Part shown: positions 49,844-60,556 of the stretch, piece by piece
How the letters are laid out: each line of letters starts with the position of its first letter
Numbering within the stretch: position 1 is the first letter of the stretch
DNA from: Malania oleifera
Lineage: Eukaryota; Streptophyta; Magnoliopsida; Santalales; Ximeniaceae
Assembly (NCBI RefSeq): GCF_029873635.1
Contig: NC_080418.1
Coordinates: 14,735,562-14,799,561 of the forward strand
Length of the DNA stretch: 64,000 nt
Direction of reading: 5' to 3'
Program-made: the position numbers and the translations under genes
The notes under the pieces: model-generated
Told to the model about the DNA's origin: nothing
The model's input: only the letters and a program-made list of their open reading frames with translations
Database searches by the model: none

Positions 49844-50248
49844 TGTTAGGAACCTGTGAGCATTTAGATCAAAGTGACACCAAAATTTTAAAGTGGATCG
49901 GTCAATAACGACCTACGTCCACGGAGCACACACCAATAATTCATTATCTCACCGAAAAATATTACAATTCTCTCTTTTTCTCTCTTTCTCTCTTTCTCTT
50001 CTTCCCTACTTCCTCTCTGCTCTCTCTGATCTTCTTTGTGCTCTCTCTGCACTACTGTGCTGTGTATTACATCTTCCACAACCCTCCTTTTATAGGCTTG
50101 AAATTTAAATCATAATTAAATAAAATAAATACAAATGGAAGTTTATAATGAAGAGATTAACAGAGAGATAAATTCCACCGCGTTTCTGACTCAGCTCCAA
50201 GCTTGCAACGCGTTGTCTCCTGATTGTTTTCTGGCTCCATCTCTAACA
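49844..50248 (-). repeat. 3' LTR (405 bp)
   Basis: TGTTAGGAACC...TCTCTAACA; pairs with 52941-53343 and carries a CTTTTATAGG (minus-strand TATAAAAG) at about 50085-50095. Confidence 0.92.
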
Positions 50249-52940
50249 ATCTCCCACTTTGAGACAGAGATGCCTCCTCAACCAGTATCATGAATAAATG
50301 ATGTGCTCAAAATATGTGTCTTCAAGCATGAAGACCAACTGAAGTTGAGCACAACTTCAGCTTCTCTGTAGTCGTTACTTTCCTATCTGCTCGATTTCTG
50401 CGGACTAATCTAATGGCTGTCAGCTTCACAACTGGTGTAAAGATGCCGGTGTAGTCAATCCCTTCCTTCTACTCAAAGCCTTTGACTACCAACCGAGGCT
50501 TGTACCTTCTGGAGCCGTCATGCTCCTCTTCGATTCTGTACACCCACTTGTTGTGAAGGCCTTTAGACAACTTCCACATTTTGTTGAAGGTGAGGGACTT
50601 CATCTCATCTTTCATCGCAAGATCCCACTTGCTCATATCTGCCACTTGACATGTTTCATCATAGCATTTGGGCTCTCCTTCATCTGTAGGAAGGGTAATC
50701 AATATACCTTCTGTTTGGTATATGAGATCGAGTAGATCTCCTAAGCTCTGGATCTGGAATAGCAGACAGTGGTACGACGATCTGCTCCACATGTTCCTCT
50801 GCCTGAGGAATCTCGGTAGTTTGCTGATGTGTCCCGACACATTCTGAGTGGACTAGTTCCAGTCCTTTCTTCTTTGGGGCACGAGTGTTTATCTGGAAAC
50901 TAACCCTCTTCTGTTTCCTGACTATACAATCCTCACACATGTCAACCTGCACTGACTGTAGACCACTCAATTTTTCCTTTGAATGTATCACCCTGAGTCT
51001 CTTCTCGCTCATGTGACCAAGTCGTTGGTGCCAGATATTGCTGTCACCATTTCTTGCAGCAACTGAAATAGACATGGAGGCATTGGAGGTTAGAAAAAGT
51101 GTTTCGCTTTTCTTACCTCGCGTAATCGTTAGTACACCCCTTGAAACTTTCCATTTATCACCAATGAATTTTGTCGTGTATCCCTCATCTGCCAGCTGAC
51201 CAACTGAGATCAAATTCTTTCTCAGGTTTGGAATATACCTGACATCCATCAGCTTCCATACTGACCCGTTTATATTGATCTTCACAACTCCCTTACCGGT
51301 TACGTCGCAAGGTTGATCGTTGCCAAGGTACACCTTACCAAAATTACCTCTAGGCAATCTCTACAGCATGTGGCATGAAATGAGGCTCCGGAGTCTAAGA
51401 CCCAAGAATCCTGCTTGCTTTCCCAAGAGCAGATCAACATCTCATCATTCTAAGAAGCAATATTTGCTTCTGTCTTTGCCCTCGTCTCGAATTTTTTCTT
51501 CTGACTCCTACACTGGTTCCTATAATGACAATTCTTTCCACAGTTCCAGCACTCAATAACTTTTGTGCTCTGGGAACCTATGTCCTGCGTACCTCTGGGA
51601 TTTCCGGATTTAGACCGCCTAGGCCTAGGTCTGTTGCGGTTGTTTGATGGTCCATGCTTGTTTCCTCTGCCTCGACTCTCCATGTTAAGGGTGAACTCAA
51701 ATTGGAGCTATGGTTCTGCTGCATTCTTATTTCCTCCATCAAAATCATGCTGACAACCTCATCGTATACAAGCTTCAATATTCTTGCAGAGCTACTGATG
51801 GCAGTGACGACACCATTCCAATTTTCAGGCAACTGACTGAAAATCAGTAGAGCCTGAATCTTATTATCAAACGTTATCCCGACTGAGGCGAGTTAATAAG
51901 ACAACTCATTGAAGTTATTAAAATGCCTACTGAAACTCTCACCTGCAGACATGTTCATCGTAAATAGTCTTTTCATGAGATGTATCTTGTTTGCGGCTGA
52001 AGACTGCTCGTACATATTAGAAAGCGCATCCATCAGAGACTTGGTGGATGTTATATGCTTGATATTGAACGCCACAGATTTCGACAACGTCATTTTGATG
52101 GCTCCGAGGGCTTTTCGATCAAGCAATTCCCACTCATCCTCATTCATGGATATTGGCTTACCCTTCAACGGTAAGTGCAATTCCTTCCCAAACAAATAAT
52201 CTTCTATTTGCATCTTCTAGAAACCGAAATTGTTTCCATTCAACATTTCAATTTTTAAGCTCTTTTCATTCGACATCTCGATTCACTGATCTAAAGATGG
52301 AATTAGTTCAAATGGATAGCGCAGTTGGATCTGGAACGATCGAAAACCCTCGAAATAGTTCAATTCGCTTGAAAAATGGACCTAAAACGACTCCGAAAAG
52401 TTTAGTCAAAGTTTCGGTCAAAACTAGTCAAACTAGTTGACATGGCAGGTGTGGGGCCCACCTAATGATGTGGCACTGACGTGGCAGGAGTGGGACCCAC
52501 TGATGACGTGGTACCTACCCACAGATGATGTGGCAGCTAACGTGGTAGAACCTGCTGACGTGGTGACTCTGCCGACGTGGTGGCTGACGTGGCGCGCTGC
52601 GGAGGGTCAGACTCGGGTCAAGAATCGGATCTTGGGTTACCCCGAGTCTGAGTGACTTTTTGGGTCGAGTCGGGTATTGAATCGGGTCGGGTCGAGGCAG
52701 ATCGGGCGAAGAAGATGCGTGCGGCGCATGGAGAGGCGTCTTGCTTCGGCAAGGCGCGTGGCGGCGCGTGTAACTTCTACAAGGCTCCTTTCGAGCTCTA
52801 TCTTGCACCCTTATTTTCGTCTTGGAGAACTGAATGTGATGGTGGCCTTAAAATACAATTTTGATCTACTGTACAGAGCTTTGAATTTTGGGATCACTTC
52901 CAATATGACTTTTCTGCTCCAACTGGGCTCTGATACCACT

Positions 52941-53343
52941 TGTTAGGAACCTGTGAGCATCTAGATCAAAGTGACACCAAAATTTTAAACTGGTTCGGTC
53001 AATAACGACCTACATCCACGGAACACACACCAAGAATTCACTATCTCGCTGGAAAATATTACAATTCTCTCATTCTCTCTCTCTCTCTCTCTCTTCTTCC
53101 CTACTTCCTCTTTGCTCTCTCTGAGCTTCTCTGTGTTCTCTCTGCACTACTGTGCTGTGTATTACATCTTCCACAACCCTCCTTTTATAGGCTTGGAATT
53201 TAAATCATAATTAAATAAAATAAATACAAATGGAAGTTTATAATGAAGAGATTAATGGAGAGATAAATTCCATCGCGTTTCTGACTCAGCTCCAAGCTTG
53301 CAACGCGTTGTCTCTTAGCTGTCTTCTGACTCCATCTCTAACA
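52941..53343 (-). repeat. 5' LTR (403 bp)
   Basis: Same ends as the 3' LTR. It abuts the primer-binding site on its low side and the ACATC duplication on its high side. Confidence 0.92.
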
Positions 53344-53348
53344 ACATC

Positions 53349-54600
53349 GTATTTATTTAATTAGATATTTCAAAAGTCTACACATTAATTGTCCTAAAAA
53401 ATGATATACCTAAAATTAAATTGTCATCTTGCATTTGAAAGTAAGACATTCGAATTCTAAATTTTAGGTTTCTATGGATTAGAATAAATATAACATAAAA
53501 TTATATTAACCTTTCTCTAAATTATTGCAAATTTAAATTCAAATTCTAAAATTTATACTTCAAAATATTATCTCAATCTATCTTCTTTTTTTTTTTTCAA
53601 AAAAAATTCAATATCTTTCATAGACCCAAAGCATTGAATTTAATGTAAATCCACCCCCACCCTTCAAAAAATAAAATAAAATAATTCTCCGCGGTCCACC
53701 TAAACAGAATCTCATGGAAATAGGTAGGCAACTAGCAAGCAAAGCCCTTAATTATAGGTTTGTGGGTTAGCATCTTTTGAATATGAATATTAATATCAAT
53801 AAATATATTTTTATATATCCCACTCAATATTTAATATTAATATTAATAAATATCTATATTTATATATAAAAAATTATAGTATATATATATATATATATAT
53901 ATATGTAACTAATGTATATGTATGTCAAACAATAGACCCTATGAAAGAACTTTAGCTAGCTAGGTTCTACCCTTTTGTTTTTTGTTTTTTTTTTTTTTTG
54001 AAACCTAATTCTTTACCTATATTTGTTCTCATTGTTGTGATCTTTTTTCACTCCATTGATTGATTTCATCAATCTCGAAAAATGGATTGCATTTTGTTAC
54101 GAGACAAACAAGATCTCTATGATGATGATATTTAATGTATTTATTATTATAACTTTCTAAAAGCTTGGTTTCGCTCTAGTTAGTGCTTGCATTACTTGAA
54201 AGCAAAGTTTTTTTTTTTCCCATCCTCAAAAAGATGCATGATTGATGTTTTAATGCATGTGCATGTTTAAAAAATTCGTGTTGTTGGTTAGGTATTTCAA
54301 CTTTGTCTCATTTAGTTGTGGACATGCGTTTGCGGAGGTAGGAGTAGCATCCAATGTTTATTCATTTCACACAGTTAGCAATTTCAATTCATCGATTATA
54401 TAAGTGTAGTAATAGAAATGTCACATTTGTACACAATTATACTAATTAATAAGGGTCTGCATATGAAACATTCTCAATGTATATAAAAGACTAGAGTAAA
54501 GATATTCAAATTAATATTTTTCTCATGATGTTTTAATAAAGGAAATTGTGTAATTTTCCAACAAATTATCGACTGTTTCTATATACCCTTCCATGGTGTC
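53349..54600. other. AT-rich intergenic region
   Basis: A TA run at 53882-53904 and T runs near 53990 and 54210; no gene or element limits seen. Confidence 0.5.
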
Positions 54601-54623
54601 TGACAGAAAGTTTTCCAAGAGCA

Positions 54624-54637
54624 AATCGTCGACGATT
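54624..54637. other. Perfect 14-bp palindrome AATCGTCGACGATT
   Basis: Lies 17 bp before the Copia LTR start at 54654; core shared with the palindromes at 27351, 28754 and 41672. Confidence 0.9.
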
Positions 54638-54653
54638 CTGCTGGTTGCTGAAT

Positions 54654-55072
54654 TGCCGATAATCCTCACAGTTAAAGATTTGTTGATATTCAATAGTCTG
54701 TGATAATCTGAGATTCTTCCCTTGTATTACTTAAATATTTGTTTGAATTTGATAGTCTAAGATCTTTTTGATTTGGTATTTAAATGCTTTTTGAATTTGT
54801 AACAACTATACCTTGTACAAATCCTATAAATAGGATCTCTCCATATCAATGAAGTATTCTGCATTCTTGTACATGGTATCAAAGCTATTTCTCTAACGAG
54901 TTTTTTTTTTCCTCCCTTATGACCGTTTACTCTGAGTTCGTTATTGTCAATATTTTCAATCTTTTTGATAGTGGCAACCCTCCTCTTGTTGCCATCCATG
55001 CCAGTTCCCAACTTTCTCCGAACCTGACCCCTTCCAACTTCCATTCTTGGCGCGCCCAATTGATGTTAGAAA
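54654..55072 (+). mobile_element. Ty1/Copia 5' end fragment: LTR, primer site, gag start; fossil
   Basis: LTR 54654-54873 (TGCCGATAATCC...TTCTTGTACA) is followed by TGGTATCAAAGC at 54874-54885. A short leader comes next, then a Gag N-terminus (54919 on) with PPLVAIHASSQLSPNLTPSN and FHSWRAQL, the typical start of plant Copia Gag. The rest is missing past about 55072. LTR related to that at 23042-23336; a TATAAATAGG box lies at about 54825. Confidence 0.75.
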
Positions 55073-56270
55073 ATATAGCTTGAAAAGGGTTATTTAAAAA
55101 GAAACATTATTCTTTGAAGTAAATGGGGCATAGAAATGGTATATTTAAAATCAAAGTTACGCCGAATATAAAGAAAAGCAAAACAAAAATGAGGTGCATT
55201 TTTTATTGCATCTAATGGCATTACGTTATGTTTGGTTTACATAATAGAATCATATAAGAATAAAATATAAAATCATTGTATTAGGTATATAATTGTTTAC
55301 AAAGAAAAATATGATGTTGCTTTGAGACGAATAACCATAATTTATTTAATTTATTTTTTATTATAACATGTGACTATTGCATGGAACATTTAACGACAAT
55401 TCTTAAATAAATTACTGATGCAAGCAATTCTTTGACATGTTTTGTGACTTTTAACAATGATAAAAATATATATTCTAATATTTCTCTCAAAAAATACTAT
55501 AAAATATATAACTTACAATTTTATGAATATTTTATTTGTTATTTGTTATTGTCTTTATATAAATTAAAACACTTATGTATCTGGGCAATCTTTGTTTACG
55601 ATTTCATAAAAACCTCAATCTCAAAGTTCGGTAAAAACTTTAGACAACATACACTTGTATAAATTAAGACAAACTTTAACTAGAATTTTCTAAAAAAATT
55701 AGAGTATCGACAATAAAATTCTTATTTTACAAATTACAAAGAACCTCAAATTAAACAAACTTATAGTAACAGGTAACTATACTCTTAATAAAAATTTATA
55801 CAACTTTGTGTGTGTGTGTAGTGATAATATTTACACAGTTATGATAATGTTTAAATTTGAAAGATGATTTGTAAACTTTGAGGGGAATCAAAAAATTTTT
55901 ATTGAAAGATGATTAAAGGAAAAGGTTGTTTTGAAATGACAGGGAGTATAAGTTAATGGAAAATATTTTTTTTATAAAATTTAAAATAAAATTTAATTTG
56001 TTAAATTATTTTTACATCCATTAATTTTAAATATTTTAACTAAAAATAATTTATAAATTAAGTATATTTTAGAAAGGATGACTGAATGAGAAAAATGATT
56101 GAAAAGGTTCATTTAATCAATAGTAGAAATAAAAAAAAAATTGTATATTCACTTTTTATTTTTTAATTGTAAGAAAAAGAAACAAAAAATAAAAATAGAG
56201 TGAATAGTCATTTAAATTTCAAATTATCCGCCTGGCTTAAGTTAACCCGTAAAACTAAAATCAAGCGGAT
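55073..56270. other. AT-rich intergenic region
   Basis: Upstream of the U-box gene; no gene seen, long A/T tracts and a short GT run at 55808. Confidence 0.55.
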
Positions 56271-56656
56271 GTTCACAGCTGAGATAACCGCGCCGCGCCG
56301 CCGCTACGAAAAGATATCCCGTCTGCCGCTGTGTTTGTGACAGCTAAGATGAAGCCAACTCCCAATCCACACCAAACCCCCTGGGTTAAATCATAACCCT
56401 GGTTAAGCGCACACAGCCGCTCACCAAAAAAGTCTTTTCTCTTCTTCCCGTACATCTACACGTCCTTCCTCGCTCTTTCGCTCGCTCGCTCGCTCTCTTG
56501 CATTCATGGAGGAGACGGTTTGGACCAGCAACTCAGCTCGTGTTTCAGTTTACCTCCGCAGAATTTAGCAGAACTGCTGTGGTTTTCTTCGTAGTTCTAT
56601 TTTGATTTCTAACCAGTTGCAGGCAGATCTGTGGTTTAGATCTCGCAGGTCCAGCC
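56271..56656 (+). promoter_or_regulatory. Promoter and 5' leader of the PUB13-like gene
   Basis: GC content rises sharply from 56270, with a CGCGCCGCGCCGCCGC block, CT-rich patches and a TCGC repeat (56477-56492) usual near plant transcription starts. The leader holds an upstream ORF. No clear TATA box is seen, as in many constitutively expressed genes. Confidence 0.5.
56506..56568 (+). CDS. Upstream ORF, 20 residues, in PUB13-like leader
   Basis: ATG at 56506 opens a short frame, MEETVWTSNSARVSVYLRRI, that ends at TAG 88 bp before the main start. If the leader begins upstream of 56506 this frame would dampen translation of the main ORF. The peptide has no known relatives I can name; the start context is moderate (TTCATGG). 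Confidence 0.4.
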   Translation: MEETVWTSNSARVSVYLRRI

Positions 56657-56932
56657 ATGGTCGACGAGGCGAGAGGAGGCTCACTCGCGCAGAGCCTTCT
56701 CGACATCGTCAACGAGATTTCTGCAATCTCGGACTTCAGAGGTACTGTCAAGAAGCAGTACTGTAATCTGGCGAGGCGATTGAAGCTCCTCACGCCAATG
56801 TTCGAGGAGATTCGGGATAGCAAAGAGCCGATCCCTCCGGATTGCGTGAAGGTCTTTGTTTCGCTGAAGGAAGCTTTGGAATTGGCTAGAGAGCTTCTTA
56901 GATTCGGAAGTCAAGGGAGCAAGATTTACATG
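56657..56932 (+). CDS. PUB13: U-box E3 ubiquitin ligase (PUB12/13/SPL11 type), exon 1
   Basis: The first 92 codons of a plant U-box/ARM protein: GGSLAQSLLDIVNEISAISD, then FRGTVKKQYCNLARRLKLLT and PMFEEIRDSKEPIPPD, ending FGSQGSKIYM before the donor ATG|GTACGT. This is the helical U-box N-terminal domain of PUB13/SPL11-type ligases. These ubiquitinate pattern receptors such as FLS2 and influence cell death and flowering. The domain comes before the U-box and armadillo repeats, which would be encoded by later exons. Start: ATG in a good GCCATGG context that gives the family N-terminus. The exon ends in phase 0. No later exon is found up to 64000, so intron 1 exceeds 7 kb and holds a hAT element, a solo LTR and a LINE piece. 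The split between PUB12 and PUB13 types is from memory. Confidence 0.85.
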
Positions 56933-58924
56933 GTACGTATTCAATTTCATGCTAGTGGTGCGTTGAGAATTGTTTTTATTTTTTATTTTTTATTTTTGTT
57001 TTTGTTTTTGTTTTGTTTTTTTTGTCTTTGGATCTGTGGGATGATCTGGTGAAATCGCTTCCTGTTGTATCTGTTTTTCTTCCCTGATGGTTGCTGTTGA
57101 TTGGCTCATTACTCTATCTGTTTGTTTGCTCAGAAAACTGGGGATAAGGAGTGGGAAGGATAGTGAAGGAATGTAAAATGTGCGTCTGATATTTTTTTTG
57201 TTTTTTATTTCCGAATAGCGAAAGAGTTACATCTACTAATGCAAATGTTAATGCTAGTCTCTGTTGAATGGGTCCTGCAGGGATAGAACTAAGATTTTTT
57301 AATTGCTGTTCTTTTCCTGAATTTTCTTTGCGGCCAAACTGAGATATAGGGAAATGTACGGGGAGTTATTTTGGTGCAAATATTCTCCTTGATTAACCTT
57401 TAGTTGATTATTCAGCAAAAATAATTGTAAATCAGTGTACGCTGTTGGACTTAGTATTTAACTGTTAATGGAAGTTTAAAAGCGTGCATTGGAAGCTGCT
57501 CCATTGGATTATTAGATGTTGATTAAGATTGCATAGGAAGACGGATGAAGAAGGTAATGTGATATGAATCTGCATCTATCAATTTATCGCTTTATTTATT
57601 TATTTATTTTAGTTTGGGATTCTTTAGTGCTTTTTCCTTGTGCAGTTCTCCATTGTTCTCCATTTTTGCTGCTACCGTTACAGAGATTTTTTTTTGTTAT
57701 TTATGGTACCTACCTATGGAACGACTGGCCTGAAATGGAATGTGATGCTGGCATGAATGTCCTTTGCAATTATCTGTGTGTTTTGTTTATTTAGAAGGAA
57801 AATTTTTAACTTGATTTCTATGATTGTCCCTCTCATGTATGCATCTTGCACTTGAACAGTTCATTAACTAGCACTGATTGATCTTTTTGTCTGTACTGGC
57901 TTTTTTCATCTTGATTGTGCAGTGACATGTTTTTAGAGTACAATAACTCATATCACACCTCCACTTTGAGCTGCTTAATGGGCTTGCACCATGCTTTTGT
58001 AATTTTGAGAAGTTGCAAGGAATACAAATGGAGTGCTTTTTGTGGATTTATTGACTTTAAAGAAGATTGTACTGTTGAGAAGATGATATTATGGTCATGG
58101 ATCAAATTAGTGGCAGTTATTTGACATCATTGTGGATAATTTTAGAGAAACCCAGTCTCATATGGTGCTTTATTATTTTCACCACAGTTTTGGAAAGCAA
58201 ATTCAAGAGTACAAGCTATGTTTGTTCCAAATACAAAAGGCTATTTCATTACTCAATTAAATGATGTCAATGGTTCCTTCCTACTTTATCCGTAATCTAA
58301 TTTCCCCTTTTTTTTTTTTTTTTTTTATTATATAAAAGAAATAGGCAAATTTCAACATGTTGAATGTTCATTGTTCATAGAGACCAATGCTGGATTTCGG
58401 ATTAATTTTGGGAAAAGAATAATTTGGAGTAAGAAAGTTGATTGGAAGAGTATTGGAAATAGACCAGGACAAAAATCTTAATTGATTTGATTGACAAAAC
58501 CAACATAGATGAAGAAATGAAGAAGAATCACCCTGAAACTTTAGGAGATTTGAACATAGGTGGGCTAGTAGTAGAAGTAAGCTAGTAAGATAATAGGCAA
58601 ATCTGCTAAATATTGACTTCAGTCCTTGAGATTGAAGCTGTTGTGTTGTGTTTCTACGTGAACATCCATCCACACACACCTTTTGCTTGGGTTACCATTT
58701 TGCTTCTGAATTTAACAAAGTTATGTAGATTATAATCCAAATTGGAGAAGAGCACAAAGTTTCTATTTGAAACTCTTATCAACTCAAGACAAGTGGATAT
58801 TTACAAGAATCTGAGGGGGTGTGTTTTTTTTTTGTACAATGTACAGTGTATGGCATTTTGTTCTTCGGAAGGCCAATGGACATCTTTTGTAGATAAGGCA
58901 TCTGCGTTTAGGTATTTCAGTAGG

Positions 58925-59188
58925 AAGGCTGTTTTCCGTTTTTCTGATCACTTTCCAACGATTCTTTATATTTGATTTTGATAATCACCGCCGCTTAAAT
59001 GCTTTCTTTTTCATGATTGCTTTATTCTTTGTTTGAAAAAAGTGGCATACGTAAGGCCGTTTTCAGTTGTCCTGATCATTTCCCAACTTTGCTCTATATA
59101 TGATTTTGAATCTTTAATAATCACTGCAGCTTAAATCCTTTCTTTTCATGATTGCTTTATTATATGTTGAAAGAAAGTGGCAGACGCA
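58925..59188. repeat. Tandem duplication, about 128-bp unit, in PUB intron 1
   Basis: AAGGCTGTTTTCCGTTTTTC...CTTAAATGCTTTC...AGTGGCATACG (58925-59052) is followed by a diverged copy AAGGCCGTTTTCAGTTGTCC...CTTAAATCCTTTC...AGTGGCAGACG (59053-59188). Confidence 0.8.
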
Positions 59189-59419
59189 ATGCACATTTAA
59201 GCATTATAATTATGCTTCAGACTTGCTTTCTTTGTGGGAAAGCTGCATTAAACTTTGATTGTGAAACCCATGAAGCCAAGTGCCCATGATATTTATATGA
59301 TTGCTAGGCAATGGCCCAAGTAGGCTTGGCTATGCGAGGCTATGTGTGATGTTCTTAGCCCAACCAAGGTGTGGGGCTTTGCTCCACTTACGGTTTTGTC
59401 CTATAAAAGATGCCTCACA

Positions 59420-59680
59420 TATTTGAAACTAAAACCATCCATATATTCCCAACATCTCCCTAGCACATGTCTGATGCGAGATTATGAGAGACTCTCCTTT
59501 ATAATCTTTGACACTTTTGTCATAGTGGCCCACACCTTTGCATGGGACCTACATGTATGTCTAGGATCACTCCACATGAAAATATCGCCAAGGTGGCTCT
59601 GGTGCCAAATGTAACCGCTGAAACCATCCTTATATATCCAAGATATCCCTAGTACAAGTTTGATGTAGGATTGTGACATT
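59420..59680. repeat. Direct repeats about 190 bp apart
   Basis: AACCATCCATATATTCCCAA...CCCTAGCACA (59430-59470) and AACCATCCTTATATATCCAA...CCCTAGTACA (about 59621-59658) are about 80% alike. They may be the flanks of a small decayed element. Confidence 0.5.
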
Positions 59681-60204
59681 AAGCACCGTTAGCCTAAGTT
59701 TGGTGCAATACTTGTGGGATAGGACTGACCAAGGGAGAGGGGGCCTTGTCCCAATTACATGGTAATAGGGGTGGCAAAATGTGTGGGCGGGTCGGGTCCG
59801 GGTGGGTTGTCAATGGGCCGGCTTATAAAATGGGCCGGGTCATAACGGGTCAATGTTAAATGGGTCACACACATGCCAATCCTAATTCGCTTGTTTAATA
59901 AATGGGATTAAACAGGCGGGTCATGGGTTACCTGTTTTAAAAAGTAATTATATATTTTAATTTTTAAAATTATTTTTTAAAGAGTAAATCTTAAAAAAAA
60001 AAATTTGTTTGTAGAGTGACACTATGACAGATTCACAAATTGATAATACTGAGAGATCCGAAAGAGGGACTGGAGGTTGAGGGTGAGAGGGAGGGGGAGA
60101 GGGAGAGTGAGAGTGAACGGGTTGAGGCTACCGGTGTGACGGCGGCGAGGCTTGACTCTTCAGAGACGGCGACGGCGTGCGGTTGCGCCATGCTGGTGCT
60201 GTGA

Positions 60205-60420
60205 CGACGAGGCTGCTTGGAAGTGGAAGAGGAAGATCGAAGGGATGAGAGATGGCGACGGCGTGTAGGTGCGACGGCGACGGCTGCCTGGAAGTGGAAG
60301 AGGAAGATCGAAGGGGTGAGAGACGGCAATGGCGTTCAAGTGCGACGTGTTGGTTCTGCGACGGCAACTTCGAGGCTGCTTGGAAGTGGAAGAGGAAGAT
60401 TGAAGGAGTGCGGGCGTGCT
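60205..60420. repeat. GC-rich minisatellite, three units
   Basis: A block GGCTGC(T/C)TGGAAGTGGAAG with GAGGAAGATCGAAGG recurs at about 60211, 60282 and 60374, with CGACGGCG-rich spacers. Open frames across it are low-complexity and not believed to be genes. Confidence 0.8.
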
Positions 60421-60556
60421 GGGCGCAGATGGCAGTGGTTGCATGACTCGACCTCGAGGACAAGGAGTGGTCCTACTATCCGAGTGGATCGTTTGTAGCA
60501 GCATGCAGCAGGGAGCACTGGAGCAGGCACTGAGGCAGCAGCGCACTAGACCAGAG

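Larger units (their letters stand above)
49844..53343 (-). mobile_element. Copia retrotransposon with both LTRs, short and broken
   Basis: LTRs at 49844-50248 and 52941-53343 frame the element, flanked by identical 5-bp copies ACATC at 49839-49843 and 53344-53348. The minus-strand order is 5' LTR, primer site (TGGTATCAGAGCCC at about 52923-52938), leader with minisatellite, Gag (51893-52213 and down), knuckle CWNCGKNCHYRNQC, protease, part of integrase (MPRGNFGKVYLGNDQP region) and the start of RT. At 3.5 kb it is shorter than the usual 4.5-5 kb of the family, and it cannot code for a full polyprotein. LTRs differ by roughly 6-8% by hand count, which suggests an insertion a few million years old. 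Same family as 1-4923. Confidence 0.92.
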
